The notes under the pieces: model-generated
Database searches by the model: none
Told to the model about the DNA's origin: nothing
What the model saw: only the letters and a program-made list of their open reading frames with translations
NCBI GenBank assembly: GCA_003249015.1
Contig: QBLS01000001.1
Location: 290,901 to 326,998, forward strand
Direction of reading: 5' to 3'
DNA length: 36,098 nucleotides
Source: Pseudanabaena sp.
GTDB taxonomy: Bacteria; Cyanobacteriota; Cyanobacteriia; Pseudanabaenales; Pseudanabaenaceae
Position numbers and translations under genes: made by a program
Shown: one piece after another, positions 1 to 7,959 of the stretch
How the letters are laid out: every line of letters begins with the position of its first letter
Position numbering within the stretch: the stretch's first letter is position 1

Positions 1-29
1 TATACTGCTGGCTGAGCGAAGTCGAAGCC
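1..29. repeat. Right half of the GGCTTCGA-type inverted repeat
   Basis: Bases 10-29 are the arm GGCTGAGCGAAGTCGAAGCC. The reverse complement of this arm is found at 36054-36073, and a one-mismatch copy is at 9691-9710. Bases 1-21 are identical to the last 21 bases of the window, so the window begins inside the loop of this dispersed inverted repeat. Confidence 0.8.
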
Positions 30-94
30 CTAACTCTTATTTGAAACAGCTATAGTTTTCCATTCATATAGCAAAGCAAGAGTTAGCTAGTACA

Positions 95-158
95 AATCAA
101 AACCCTAGAAGATGAGTGGCGGCGCGAAGCGCCGCCACTCATCTTCTGGTTTTATGTC
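95..158. repeat. GC-core palindrome with conserved flank
   Basis: Arms 107-125 and 129-147 pair perfectly around a GAA loop. The core is GGCGGCGC-GAA-GCGCCGCC. The flank GGTTTTATGTC at 148-158 is the reverse complement of the flank GACATAAAACC seen beside the related copies near 3611 and 7040, so this is a dispersed element and more than a simple terminator. Confidence 0.75.
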
Positions 159-181
159 CTAAGCAAACCTTGCTTTGCTAT

Positions 182-210
182 AAAAGTGTGACTACACTTT
201 TGTGAATTGG
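182..210. repeat. Partial copy of the CACAAAAGTGT hairpin
   Basis: AAAAGTGT and ACACTTTTGTGAATTGG match one half of the hairpin found complete at 15980-16005. Only this first module of the composite element is visible here. Confidence 0.5.
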
Positions 211-252
211 CAGTTAGAGAAATTTTGAAAGCGAAGTGCTGTAAAACAAGAA

Positions 253-284
253 AAATAACAGCGGCGCTTTGCGCCGCTATTACT
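253..284. terminator. Hairpin after the adenylate cyclase gene
   Basis: AGCGGCGC (260-267), loop TTT, and GCGCCGCT (271-278) form a short GC stem directly 3' of the cyclase stop codon. No clear U-tract follows on the minus strand, so it may act as a 3' stabiliser rather than a strong terminator. Confidence 0.5.
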
Positions 285-286
285 TG

Positions 287-2194
287 CTACAAGACTCGAT
301 AGATTTCTGTCTCTTTTGTTTTGCCCTTGAGCGCATACTGACAAACAAATTCAGTCTTAAAACTGTCGCCTATCCTTCGTTTAGTTTCTTCGCTGATCAA
401 GATATGATGTGGTCCCCCATCGACTTCTTTATTAAAGCTTTCTAAACGCGCCGCCACATTGACCGTATCCCCTAACACCGAATATTCCAAACGCTCGGCA
501 CTGCCCAAGCTACCTGCAATTACCACGCCAGAGTTAATACCGATGCCAGTTGAGACAGGAGGCAGCCCTTGAGATACCCAGACCTCATTCATTTGCTCTA
601 GTTTTTTGGCGATCGCCAGAGCTGCTGTCACTGCTGATTGGGCATCTCTAGTCCACTCCTGCTCATTACTGTGAGGGATCGGTACACCAAATACTGCCAT
701 CACTGCATCGCCAATATATTTATCGACCATGCCACCATGGGCAAGTACTTCGTTAGCGATAGTACCTAGATAGTTATTGAGCCAGTTTAGGGTTTCTCCA
801 GGGGCTTGGGCTTCGGCGGCAGTACTAAAATTACGCATATCAGTAAATAAGACTGTTACATAGACCTCCTGCCCTGTGATCCGCCCTTCCTGCATAAATT
901 GTTCGCGATTATTCCAAATGATATCTACTAGTTCTTTGGAAACATGACGGGAAAATAGTCCCATCAAAATTTTGCGATCTGATTGTTGAATGGCTAGTTG
1001 ATATGCTGTCACCGTGGCATTGGCGGCAATAAATCCAATCAAGGTAGGAAATAATGGTGTCCAGAGAAATTGGGCAAAGGCAAAGTAACTGAATCCGATC
1101 AAGCTACTGACTAAAATCACAAACAGCCCCATATTCTTAAAAGCATTGGGGATAAAGGTCGCGATGCCACCGCCAACAAATATCCAGACCAAAATCCAAA
1201 GGTTTTCTAAGCCATTTGACCAAACTTGGATAAAGGGACGATTATCGAGGGTGGCACTGATGAGTTGGCTGACAATATTGGCGTGAATTTCTACTCCATA
1301 CATCACTTCACCATCGACAGTTACGGGGACGGGATAGCTATCCTTGAGGCTCTCGGCGGTTACGCCAATTAGGACGATGCGATCGCGTAACCGTTCGGGT
1401 GTGACTTTGCCATCAATCACATCGCTAGCCCGAATATGCTCAAAAAAGCGAGCCTTACCCCTGTAGCGAATCATCATTTGATAGCCACTGTCATCATGTC
1501 TACGATATGCGCCATAGTTGGCAGACAAACGGGGAATGACTTGATTGCCAGCCGTAAATTGAATGGCGGTGGGATTAAATTCAACTTGTTTTTGATGTAG
1601 ATTTTGCAAGTACAAATTGGCAATTTCAAAGGCAAAGGAGCCAGTATCGCCAACTATGGCAGCTCTGCGGACGATCGCTCCCTTGTCTATGGGTAGGTTC
1701 ACATAACCATAGCGACTGATTTGTTCTAAATCTGGAGCAGGGACAACACCGCTACGTCCTGCTTCGGTGGCGGTAAATTTGGCATTGACCACATTACCTG
1801 CATTTTTAACCGCTGCTACTAATTCTTCCCTACCTTCTAGTACTGGCAAGTCAAGATATTTATCAATGGCAATTACCGCAGGCTTGGCGATCGCCATTTG
1901 ATTAATCAGTTTGGCAAAGAGGCGATCGCTAAACGGCCAACGAAATCTTTGGATATCTGCTTCGGAAATTTCGACAATGACAATACGGCGATCGGGTGGT
2001 TCATTGAGATGCGATCGCATCAAGCTATCGTAGACCCAAAGTTCTGGCTGCTGAAAAACACCATTTTCCCTTGCACCCAAAACACCTAACGAAACGGAAA
2101 GCGTAATCAAACTGGCAATTAATTTGGGTTGATTACGCTTACAAAAGCTGCCAATGTATCCGCCAAAATTGGCAAAGGGTGATCTGGGTTTCAT
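287..2194 (-). CDS. CHASE2-domain class III adenylate cyclase
   Basis: This membrane signalling enzyme should make cAMP from ATP. After a short N-terminal tail there is a transmembrane segment (about residues 30-48 counted from an upstream TTG). A CHASE2 extracytoplasmic sensor follows (about 60-325), then a cluster of hydrophobic segments (about 330-410), then a class III catalytic domain (about 440-641). The catalytic domain shows FTDMRNFS (first metal Asp), VDKYIGDAVMAVFG (second metal Asp and an adenine-specifying Lys) and SVLGDTVNVAARLE (Asp-Thr position typical of adenylate rather than guanylate cyclases). The frame opens upstream with TTG at 2212. I chose the ATG at 2194 (MKPRSPF); neither start has a clear Shine-Dalgarno sequence. 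The CHASE2 ligand is unknown. The gene is monocistronic, bounded by hairpins on both sides. Confidence 0.9.
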   Translation of the reverse strand: MKPRSPFANFGGYIGSFCKRNQPKLIASLITLSVSLGVLGARENGVFQQPELWVYDSLMRSHLNEPPDRRIVIVEISEADIQRFRWPFSDRLFAKLINQMAIAKPAVIAIDKYLDLPVLEGREELVAAVKNAGNVVNAKFTATEAGRSGVVPAPDLEQISRYGYVNLPIDKGAIVRRAAIVGDTGSFAFEIANLYLQNLHQKQVEFNPTAIQFTAGNQVIPRLSANYGAYRRHDDSGYQMMIRYRGKARFFEHIRASDVIDGKVTPERLRDRIVLIGVTAESLKDSYPVPVTVDGEVMYGVEIHANIVSQLISATLDNRPFIQVWSNGLENLWILVWIFVGGGIATFIPNAFKNMGLFVILVSSLIGFSYFAFAQFLWTPLFPTLIGFIAANATVTAYQLAIQQSDRKILMGLFSRHVSKELVDIIWNNREQFMQEGRITGQEVYVTVLFTDMRNFSTAAEAQAPGETLNWLNNYLGTIANEVLAHGGMVDKYIGDAVMAVFGVPIPHSNEQEWTRDAQSAVTAALAIAKKLEQMNEVWVSQGLPPVSTGIGINSGVVIAGSLGSAERLEYSVLGDTVNVAARLESFNKEVDGGPHHILISEETKRRIGDSFKTEFVCQYALKGKTKETEIYRVL

Positions 2195-2265
2195 AGAGAT
2201 CGTCAATAGCAAGAAATTATTTTACAAAACCAAATTTGAGAATTTCAGCGTCTACTGTACTGAAA

Positions 2266-2305
2266 TTCAAATGAGTGGCAACGCTTTGCGTCGCCACTCA
2301 TTTGA
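2266..2305. repeat. GC-core palindrome upstream of the cyclase
   Basis: Arms 2266-2283 and 2287-2305 pair around TTT with one mismatch. The arm contains ATGAGTGGC, the same outer word as the copies near 107, 7040 and 13690. It lies between the cyclase start and the gap2 terminator. Confidence 0.7.
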
Positions 2306-2377
2306 AGAACGATGGTTTCATATTAACTAAATCTCCCTATATCCATATATAGGCGAAATAGCGCGATTTCCTTCCAT

Positions 2378-2412
2378 AAAAAAAGAGAGGCGCTTTGCGC
2401 CTCTCTTTTTTT
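2378..2412 (-). terminator. gap2 terminator
   Basis: Arms 2378-2393 and 2397-2412 are perfectly complementary around a TTT loop (GAGAGGCGC stem core) and are flanked by A7/T7 runs. It starts 2 bases after the gap2 stop codon and is a canonical intrinsic terminator in both directions. Confidence 0.85.
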
Positions 2413-2413
2413 A

Positions 2414-3427
2414 TTACTTCCAGTTCTTAGCAACGATTTCGGCAAGATCGACAACACGTTGGCTATAGCCCCACTCGTTGTCATACCAAGCGACAACCTT
2501 GACCATATTGCCACCCATCACCATAGTTAAGGATGAGTCAACAATCGAAGAAGCATCATTACCACGGTAATCAATCGAGACGAGGGGTAACTCGTTAAAT
2601 TCGAGGATTCCCTTCATTGGCCCCTCAGCCGCCGCACGGAAAGCTTCGTTTACTTCTTGGGCGATCGTTTTCTTTTCAACTTCGACCACAAAGTCTACTA
2701 CTGAAACGTTAGGGGTGGGTACGCGCAAAGCAATCCCGTTTAACTTGCCCGCTAGCTCTGGCAATACCAGTGCTACCGCCTTAGCTGCACCTGTTGAGGT
2801 GGGAACAATACTCAATGCAGCAGCTCTAGCGCGACGTAGGTCACGGTGGCTAGCATCGAGTAAGCGTTGGTCGCCTGTGTAGCTGTGGGTGGTGGTCATC
2901 ACGCCTTTGATAATGCCAAAGTTCTCTAAGAGTACCTTAGCGACAGGTGCGAGACAGTTGGTTGTACAGCTAGCGTTGCTGATGATGTGATGAATATCAT
3001 GGTCATACTTATCAGCATTTACGCCAACGACAAAGGTTCCGTCTTCATTTTTGCCAGGAGCAGTAATCAAGACTTTTTTAGCACCAGCATTAATGTGGCG
3101 GCTAGCTCCTGCCTTATCGATGAATACGCCTGTGGATTCAATGATCAGGTCAATTCCCCAATCTTTCCAAGGGAGATTATCGGGATTGCGATCGGAAACA
3201 GTTTTGATGGTCTTGCCGTTAACGGTAATTGTGGTGTCATCGGCACTCACTTCAGCGTCAAATTTGCCAAGCATGGAGTCATACTTTAGCAAGTGAGCAT
3301 TGGTGCGGGGATCGGATGTATCGTTAAGTCCAACTAGCTCTATGTTTGTCTCTTTGCGCCCAGCCCAACATCTGAGAAAGTTGCGTCCGATGCGTCCAAA
3401 TCCGTTAATCGCTACCCTGATAGTCAC
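2414..3427 (-). CDS. gap2: Glyceraldehyde-3-phosphate dehydrogenase, Calvin-cycle type
   Basis: The cytoplasmic tetrameric enzyme interconverts glyceraldehyde-3-phosphate and 1,3-bisphosphoglycerate. The 337-residue length is normal. The N-terminal Rossmann motif is [13 protein letters not shown], the catalytic cysteine (Cys154) is in [12 protein letters not shown], the substrate loop is [19 protein letters not shown], and the C-terminus is [19 protein letters not shown]. The overall sequence, including [21 protein letters not shown] and the AKNWK end, matches cyanobacterial Gap2 (NAD(P)-dependent, photosynthetic) rather than glycolytic Gap1. The start is GTG. It is transcribed alone, with a strong terminator just after the stop. 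Confidence 0.96.
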   Translation of the reverse strand: MTIRVAINGFGRIGRNFLRCWAGRKETNIELVGLNDTSDPRTNAHLLKYDSMLGKFDAEVSADDTTITVNGKTIKTVSDRNPDNLPWKDWGIDLIIESTGVFIDKAGASRHINAGAKKVLITAPGKNEDGTFVVGVNADKYDHDIHHIISNASCTTNCLAPVAKVLLENFGIIKGVMTTTHSYTGDQRLLDASHRDLRRARAAALSIVPTSTGAAKAVALVLPELAGKLNGIALRVPTPNVSVVDFVVEVEKKTIAQEVNEAFRAAAEGPMKGILEFNELPLVSIDYRGNDASSIVDSSLTMVMGGNMVKVVAWYDNEWGYSQRVVDLAEIVAKNWK

Positions 3428-3587
3428 TGCTCTTATTGCCCTTTATATAAATTTAACTTTTTACTTTAATCTGATGCCTATGATACCGAAAACCGTACCT
3501 AATTTATTGCTAGGTTAAGCAAATTTTTTTTGCTGTAACAAAGCACCGCCGTTACTCTCTAGCTAACTCAAAAAAAAGCGATTTTTG

Positions 3588-3660
3588 GTGGCTGTAGTCA
3601 TTCTTGTTATGACATAAAACCCAGAAGACAAGTGGCGGCGCGATGCGCCGCCACTCGCTT
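3588..3660. repeat. Dispersed element with GC-core palindrome
   Basis: AGTGGCGGCGC (3631-3641), loop GAT, and GCGCCGCCACT (3645-3655). About 40 bases to its left (GCTGTAGTCATTCTTGTTA and GACATAAAACCCAGAAGA) recur almost unchanged at 7009-7080, so the repeated unit is about 70 bases and asymmetric. It abuts the stop codon of the phosphatase gene at 3660 and may serve as its 3' hairpin. Confidence 0.75.
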
Positions 3661-4541
3661 TACATTACAGTGCAGCTTTTGGTGATTTCTTGATAAATAG
3701 CTTCACGGTATTCATCAATGAACTTTTGCCAAGCGACGATGATCACTTGATTGTGGGTGAGTTTATCGGCATCAATATCTCCGTAGCCAAACCCTACGGG
3801 CTGACCCGTAAGATCGCAACAAACTAAACCTGCGGCTTTGGCGATCGCCAATGGCCCAACCGTATCCCAGAGCTTAACGCGGCGATTGAGATAGATGTAG
3901 GCGCTAGCCCGCCCCTGGACTACTTCCATCACCTTCAGCCCAAAGCTACCTAAGCTATAAAATTCCACACTGGGAACCGCTAATCGGATCGCATTGCCAT
4001 AGGCGATGTCATCTTTTTTGCTAACAATTAGGCGATCGCAACTCTTGCCAATCGGCGGACATACATCTAAAGCTTGTGGCGAATTTCCCTGACTAGCTTC
4101 GCTAATTAAATACAAATTATTGATGGCAGTTCCCCCGAAATAGAGGCGATCGCTTTTAGGTGCATACACCCAACCCATTACAGGTTGATCAGCTTCTAAA
4201 AGTCCCACCATCACTGAATAGAATTCCCTTCCATGGATAAAGTCATCGGTTCCATCAATAGGATCGATAAACCAAAAGCGCGGCTTAGTATCTGGCGATT
4301 TCCCCCAAAGTGCTATGGAATCAGTATTTTCTTCACTAATCACCACATCGTTAGGAAACCAATCTTGGAATCTCTGACTTAAAAAAATATCAAGTTCTCG
4401 ATCAACATTAGTTACATAGTCGTCAAACCCTTTTTGATCAACTTGAAATCCTATTTCTCTCAAGTGCATTGCCTTCTGCCCTGCCTCATGGACTAGTTGA
4501 CAAATTTTTTGGTTAATCTCTGGGGCAAAGTTAGAAGTCAT
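3660..4541 (-). CDS. Inositol monophosphatase / CysQ-like phosphatase
   Basis: A Mg-dependent lithium-sensitive-type phosphatase acting on a small phosphate ester. Candidate substrates are 3'-phosphoadenosine 5'-phosphate (CysQ role in sulfur assimilation) or inositol-1-phosphate; the sequence does not decide between them. Family motifs in order are VVISEEN (metal-binding Glu), IDPIDGTDDFIHG (metal Asp residues, DPIDGT signature) and KLWDTVGPLAIAKAAG (C-terminal WD signature). Length of about 293 residues is usual. The frame opens at TTG 4550, but ATG 4541 (MTSNFAPEIN) is the more likely start. It is single, with a palindromic element at each end. Confidence 0.85.
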   Translation of the reverse strand: MTSNFAPEINQKICQLVHEAGQKAMHLREIGFQVDQKGFDDYVTNVDRELDIFLSQRFQDWFPNDVVISEENTDSIALWGKSPDTKPRFWFIDPIDGTDDFIHGREFYSVMVGLLEADQPVMGWVYAPKSDRLYFGGTAINNLYLISEASQGNSPQALDVCPPIGKSCDRLIVSKKDDIAYGNAIRLAVPSVEFYSLGSFGLKVMEVVQGRASAYIYLNRRVKLWDTVGPLAIAKAAGLVCCDLTGQPVGFGYGDIDADKLTHNQVIIVAWQKFIDEYREAIYQEITKSCTVM

Positions 4542-4597
4542 AATTGGCAATATTTACAGCTAGCTTTCACAAATTGTATCAGGGCTTAAAACCATAC

Positions 4598-4660
4598 CAA
4601 ACCCAAGAAATTTTTGAAAAACGTTGCTTTGCAACGTTTTTCAAAAATTTCTTGGGTTTG
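4598..4660. repeat. 30-bp perfect stem with TTT loop
   Basis: Arms 4598-4627 and 4631-4660 are perfectly complementary. The apex is ACGTTGC-TTT-GCAACGT and the outer word is CAAACCCAAGAAATTTTTG. A related hairpin with the same GAAAACGTTGC apex is at 17434-17478. It lies between the SDR 3' end and the phosphatase start. Confidence 0.85.
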
Positions 4661-4676
4661 AGTTAAGCGCAAAACT

Positions 4677-4711
4677 AAACCAGAAGAGTCTTTTAAAGAC
4701 TCTTCTGGTTT
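4677..4711 (-). terminator. Hairpin overlapping the SDR stop codon
   Basis: Arms 4677-4693 and 4695-4711 pair perfectly. The 3' arm lies inside the last codons of the SDR gene, whose stop is at 4693-4695, so the palindrome encodes the C-terminal NQKSL. Confidence 0.65.
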
Positions 4712-5409
4712 GTACGTGAAAACATACGGAAGTATAGCGATCGCCCAATTTCCTTAAGTGGATAAGCGACAAACGTAATCGGATTAATAGTGACAATGAT
4801 GTCGTGAAGCCCTAATTGCGCGAGAGTTGCGATCGCCCATGCCACAAAACTCGCAGACATCACTCCGTAAGGATTAAGATTGCTTTTAAATGGACCCAAG
4901 ATTAATTTGCGAATTACATAGGGGCAATCAAGGCGGCGCAAAGTTAGTAAATCGCCGATCGCTCGTTTGGAAAGTTCATACAAGGGGCTAAGCGCAGGAT
5001 TGACTTCTGCTTCTGAAGTGTTCACCCAAATCTCCTTTTGAGGGCTGGCGATCGCGGTTGACCATATATCCATGATCAGATCAACCCAACGAAATACAGA
5101 GAAGGTATTGACTTCGTAGGAGTTGTAAATGGAGAGTGAATCCCTTGCGGCTAATACATTCAGACCATGATTGAGGATGAGAATATCAACTTCTTTTAAG
5201 CGATCGCGAAGTTCAGCTTCCTGCCCGATCTTCCAGACGATTACCTCTATGGGTTGGCTCAAGTCTTGTTCAAGATCGGCAAAATTGACATTTGGTGAAG
5301 TGGTGAGGGCAATTAATCTAGCGCCACGTTTGCCTAACTCTGCTAGCAAAGCTCGCCCCATCGTCCCCGATGCACCCGTAATCGCAATAACCTTATCTTT
5401 AAAAAACAA
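4693..5409 (-). CDS. Short-chain dehydrogenase/reductase-like protein
   Basis: A 238-residue Rossmann-fold protein. The N-terminal ITGASGTMGRALL is the TGxxxGxG nucleotide-binding motif, LILNHGLN corresponds to the NAG motif, and YELSKRA fits the YxxxK catalytic pair with a preceding Thr-Ser (WVNTSEAE). The C-terminal INPITFVAYPLKEIGRSLYFR resembles the SDR half of cyanobacterial proteins annotated as sterol desaturase/short-chain dehydrogenase; no desaturase domain is present here. Substrate unknown. The start is TTG at 5409, supported by GAGG eight bases upstream. A C-terminal hydrophobic patch suggests membrane association. Confidence 0.75.
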   Translation of the reverse strand: MFFKDKVIAITGASGTMGRALLAELGKRGARLIALTTSPNVNFADLEQDLSQPIEVIVWKIGQEAELRDRLKEVDILILNHGLNVLAARDSLSIYNSYEVNTFSVFRWVDLIMDIWSTAIASPQKEIWVNTSEAEVNPALSPLYELSKRAIGDLLTLRRLDCPYVIRKLILGPFKSNLNPYGVMSASFVAWAIATLAQLGLHDIIVTINPITFVAYPLKEIGRSLYFRMFSRTNQKSL

Positions 5410-5454
5410 TGTATTGACCTCACTAAAAATAGCTGTATTTCATAGAATCTCGCC

Positions 5455-5521
5455 TATAGCGTGGATTTATTTTCCCGCCTTTGGCGGGGAAATAAATCTT
5501 TGTACCTCGCTTGCTTGAAAA
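5455..5521 (+). repeat. MITE-like element with CTCGCTTGCTT tail
   Basis: A stem around GATTTATTTTCCCGCC-TTT-GGCGGGGAAATAAATC is followed by TTTGTACCTCGCTTGCTTGA. The same stem plus tail architecture recurs at 28778-28850, 29465-29541 and, inverted, 27733-27834. Confidence 0.7.
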
Positions 5522-5535
5522 CCAGACTCTTTTTT

Positions 5536-5568
5536 AAATAAAGCAATGGCATAGCCATTGCTTTATTT
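5536..5568 (-). terminator. Hairpin after the PPC-domain gene
   Basis: Arms 5536-5550 and 5554-5568 (AAATAAAGCAATGGC) are perfect, with an ATA loop, 4 bases beyond the stop codon. The arm belongs to the AAAGAAATGGC hairpin family also seen near 15917, 25666 and 28727. Confidence 0.75.
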
Positions 5569-5572
5569 GGTA

Positions 5573-6082
5573 TTAATCCACAACTCGTAGTCGATTAACT
5601 CTCAACAAAAACTTACCGCCACTGCTACCGCCGAACGATGAAACTCGTACAACATAATTGCCCGACTGGCGCACTCTAAAAAAAATTAATGAGTTCGTAT
5701 TGTCTCCCGCAATATCATCATTTTCCGCGATCGCCTCTCCCTTGCTATCGAGAAGGCTCAGGACTGTATCGAAGTTACTGGAGTTAACGACAATTTCTAG
5801 GCGCTCGTCTTGCTGAGCCTTGATCAGGTAATCACGGGCAAAGCCCTTTTGTCCTGTAGGAATATCTTTGTCGGTCAGCACATCATTAACATCTCTGCCA
5901 ATGGCTAGATCCGATGGCTTGTATAAGGTGCGTAGTTGAGCTGAGGTACTTGATAAAGGCAAGCTCAAAGACAGAGAATATAAGGTGATCGCGCTCGCTA
6001 GAGCCACATAAACTCTAGACGTGGCGTTACTCCAAAATTGACAATCAAATTGACGACGACTCAGCAATTGTAGATTCTTCAC
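5573..6082 (-). CDS. Exported protein with PPC domain
   Basis: A 169-residue protein. A basic N-terminus and hydrophobic stretch (about residues 25-48, ending in small residues near STSA) look like a signal peptide or anchor. The rest resembles a bacterial pre-peptidase C-terminal (PPC) beta-sandwich: NFDTVLSLLDSKGEAIAENDD, then a strand ending in GNYVVRVSSFGGSSGGKFLLRV. PPC domains usually sit on secreted enzymes as adhesion or processing modules; here the domain stands alone, so its role is unknown. The GTG start at 6082 overlaps the scpA stop by four bases (GTGA), indicating translational coupling. Confidence 0.75.
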   Translation of the reverse strand: MKNLQLLSRRQFDCQFWSNATSRVYVALASAITLYSLSLSLPLSSTSAQLRTLYKPSDLAIGRDVNDVLTDKDIPTGQKGFARDYLIKAQQDERLEIVVNSSNFDTVLSLLDSKGEAIAENDDIAGDNTNSLIFFRVRQSGNYVVRVSSFGGSSGGKFLLRVNRLRVVD

Positions 6083-6906
6083 GAAACTTCTTTTAATTCA
6101 GAAAATTTTAACTGTAATTGCGTTGATTCTACTGCGGAATCTCCTGAACTATTAATGAACGACAATTCTTTGACGAGAATAGGCTTGAGGGTTGGTACGA
6201 TCTGAATCTTGCCATAAAACTCAGATTGGTGCAGCTCCACCTTGGACTGAGCAGACATTAACAATAGTCCCCAAAAAACACCCACGCGATCATTAAAAAC
6301 TTCCGCTAAGTCCGATATCTCAATTTCTTGATCGGGATGGGCTTGGAAATATTTCTCAATTTCTGCCACCATCTCGGACAAGTTTTCCTTGTGAGCTAGT
6401 TGGGCGATCGCCTTCATCGCAGCCTTTCTAGCGACCTTGCCCTGCATCTGACGCTTAGCAGGTTTACTCGTTTTGCGATCGACTATTTCGGAGATGGCTT
6501 CGATTTGGGCAATTAGTTCTTCAAGGGTGATTCGTCTTGCCTTTGGTGGTAGAGCCACGGGCAGCCGCCTCAGTCGCTTATCAAAATCCCTTGGTAATCG
6601 CATTGAGTCAGCGACTATCTCCGCGCTGAGATCCCCCTCATCCTCGGCAATATCTTCTACTTGCTCATAGGCTAACTGACTTTCTGATAGGGAGTTGGCT
6701 TTGAGTAGTACGAGCATGGATGCATAGAGCATCGCTTGTCCTGAGTCATAGAGATCTCGGCGATCGCTGACGATCAGGCGCGACAAAAAGCGATCAACCA
6801 CATCAATCACCTGCACATCCCAAGGATCAATCTCACCTCTTTCCGCAAGATCGATTAGTAACGCGATGGCATCTTTGGTAACTGATTCAGCGATCGATAG
6901 GGTCAT
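6079..6906 (-). CDS. scpA: Segregation and condensation protein A
   Basis: The kleisin subunit of the SMC-ScpAB condensin that compacts and segregates the chromosome. The N-terminal signature ALLIDLAERGEIDPWDVQVIDVVDRFL is characteristic (residues about 12-38 from the chosen start). A charged middle section follows, and a C-terminal winged-helix SMC-cap-binding region (EIEISDLAEVFNDRVGVFWGLLLMSAQ). The frame opens at GTG 6969, but ATG 6906 (MTLSIAESV) places the conserved start at the expected distance, so I use it. scpB is not in the window. The stop overlaps the next gene by four bases. Confidence 0.9.
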   Translation of the reverse strand: MTLSIAESVTKDAIALLIDLAERGEIDPWDVQVIDVVDRFLSRLIVSDRRDLYDSGQAMLYASMLVLLKANSLSESQLAYEQVEDIAEDEGDLSAEIVADSMRLPRDFDKRLRRLPVALPPKARRITLEELIAQIEAISEIVDRKTSKPAKRQMQGKVARKAAMKAIAQLAHKENLSEMVAEIEKYFQAHPDQEIEISDLAEVFNDRVGVFWGLLLMSAQSKVELHQSEFYGKIQIVPTLKPILVKELSFINSSGDSAVESTQLQLKFSELKEVS

Positions 6907-7008
6907 GGAGCTTGCGAGAAGCGGATGCCTAAAAATATCACCGATTATGACCAAATACAAAGTCTCCACAAAATTTTTTTAGCGTAGCGCCCTATCTACA
7001 GAGATTTA

Positions 7009-7087
7009 TAGCTGTAGCCATTCTTGTTAAGACATAAACCCCAGAAGATGAGTGGCGGCGCGAAGCGCCGCCACTCGCTTCTTGGGT
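7009..7087. repeat. Dispersed element with GC-core palindrome
   Basis: The copy has the conserved left flank (GCTGTAGCCATTCTTGTTA, then GACATAAA and CCCAGAAGATG), then AGTGGCGGCGC-GAA-GCGCCGCCACT, then CGCTTCTTGGG. It is nearly the same as 3588-3660 over about 70 bases. It occupies the space between the divergent scpA and phytol-kinase-like genes, so it cannot be a terminator for either. Confidence 0.8.
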
Positions 7088-7176
7088 TTTAATTTTGTCC
7101 TAGTAAAATTGCTGGATTTGCTATGTAGATTGTCATGAAATTTCATTAAAATGAGAAATACCGCGTTAGTATATCT

Positions 7177-7887
7177 ATGCCCCAGCCCATGATCCCTATG
7201 CCTATCACTAGCGACACTTCGGAAATAACTACATTAGCGATCCAAATTGGGGCGGTGATGATCTGGATCGGACTGGTATTTCTAACATCAAAAATATTGC
7301 ATCGTTACAATCAAGATCCAGAGCTAGTCAGAAAGGTCGTTCATATTGGTACTGGTAACGTTTTGCTGATTGCATGGTGGTTGCAGATTCCCACTTGGTT
7401 ATGTGTCACCGCAGGAATTATTTTTAGCGCGATCGCCCTTGCGTCTCACTACACCAGCATTTTGCCGATGCTCGATGATGTTGGACGCAAAACCTATGGT
7501 GTCTTTTACTATGCCTTGAGCATTACGATTTTGGTCACATTGCTATGGGAAAAAACTCCCCAATACGCGGCGATCGGAGTGATGGTAATGTCTTGGGGCG
7601 ATGGCATGGCGGCGCTAATTGGCAAACGCTTTGGTAAACATACTTTTACTCACCTTGGCAATAAGCGCAGTTTTGAGGGTTCCTTTGCTATGTTTTTTAC
7701 CAGCTTGGTGATGGTGAGTCTGATTTTAGGATTTGCTGATGGATTTAATGTGATGCACCTTGCGATCGCCTTTCCTGTTGCCGCGATCGCAGCCTTACTT
7801 GAAGCTTTTTCCCCAGGGGGAACTGACAATATTTCTGTACCTCTGTCGAGTGCGGCGCTTAGCTATTTTTTGCAATCAATAATTTAG
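7177..7887 (+). CDS. Phytol/dolichol kinase-like integral membrane protein
   Basis: A 236-residue polytopic membrane protein of the SEC59/VTE5/CTP-dependent kinase family (about six hydrophobic segments). Diagnostic stretches are ELVRKVVHIGTGNVLLIAWW (residues about 49-68), MSWGDGMAALIGKRFGKH (the DGxAxxxGxxxG motif) and KRSFEGSFAMF (KSxEGS-like). In cyanobacteria this family recycles phytol from chlorophyll breakdown into phytyl phosphate for tocopherol or chlorophyll. The exact substrate is inferred. It converges on the carotenoid isomerase gene with a shared terminator. Confidence 0.8.
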   Translation: MPQPMIPMPITSDTSEITTLAIQIGAVMIWIGLVFLTSKILHRYNQDPELVRKVVHIGTGNVLLIAWWLQIPTWLCVTAGIIFSAIALASHYTSILPMLDDVGRKTYGVFYYALSITILVTLLWEKTPQYAAIGVMVMSWGDGMAALIGKRFGKHTFTHLGNKRSFEGSFAMFFTSLVMVSLILGFADGFNVMHLAIAFPVAAIAALLEAFSPGGTDNISVPLSSAALSYFLQSII

Positions 7888-7916
7888 TTGCCTCGCTTCG
7901 CGGCAATTTGCAAACC

Positions 7917-7959
7917 AAAATAGTTTGAGGCGGCGCGAAGCGCCGCCTCAAACTATTTT
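7917..7959. terminator. Bidirectional terminator between converging genes
   Basis: Arms 7917-7936 and 7940-7959 are 20 bp and perfect around a GAA loop. The core is GAGGCGGCGC and the outer arms end in AAAATAG/CTATTTT. It ends at the stop codon of the minus-strand gene and lies 30 bases after the plus-strand stop. Confidence 0.85.

Noticed and set aside
4693-5409. SDR protein as a fragment of a larger desaturase fusion
   Set aside because: The flanking sequence shows no desaturase His-box remnants and the Rossmann domain is complete, so a stand-alone protein is more likely.
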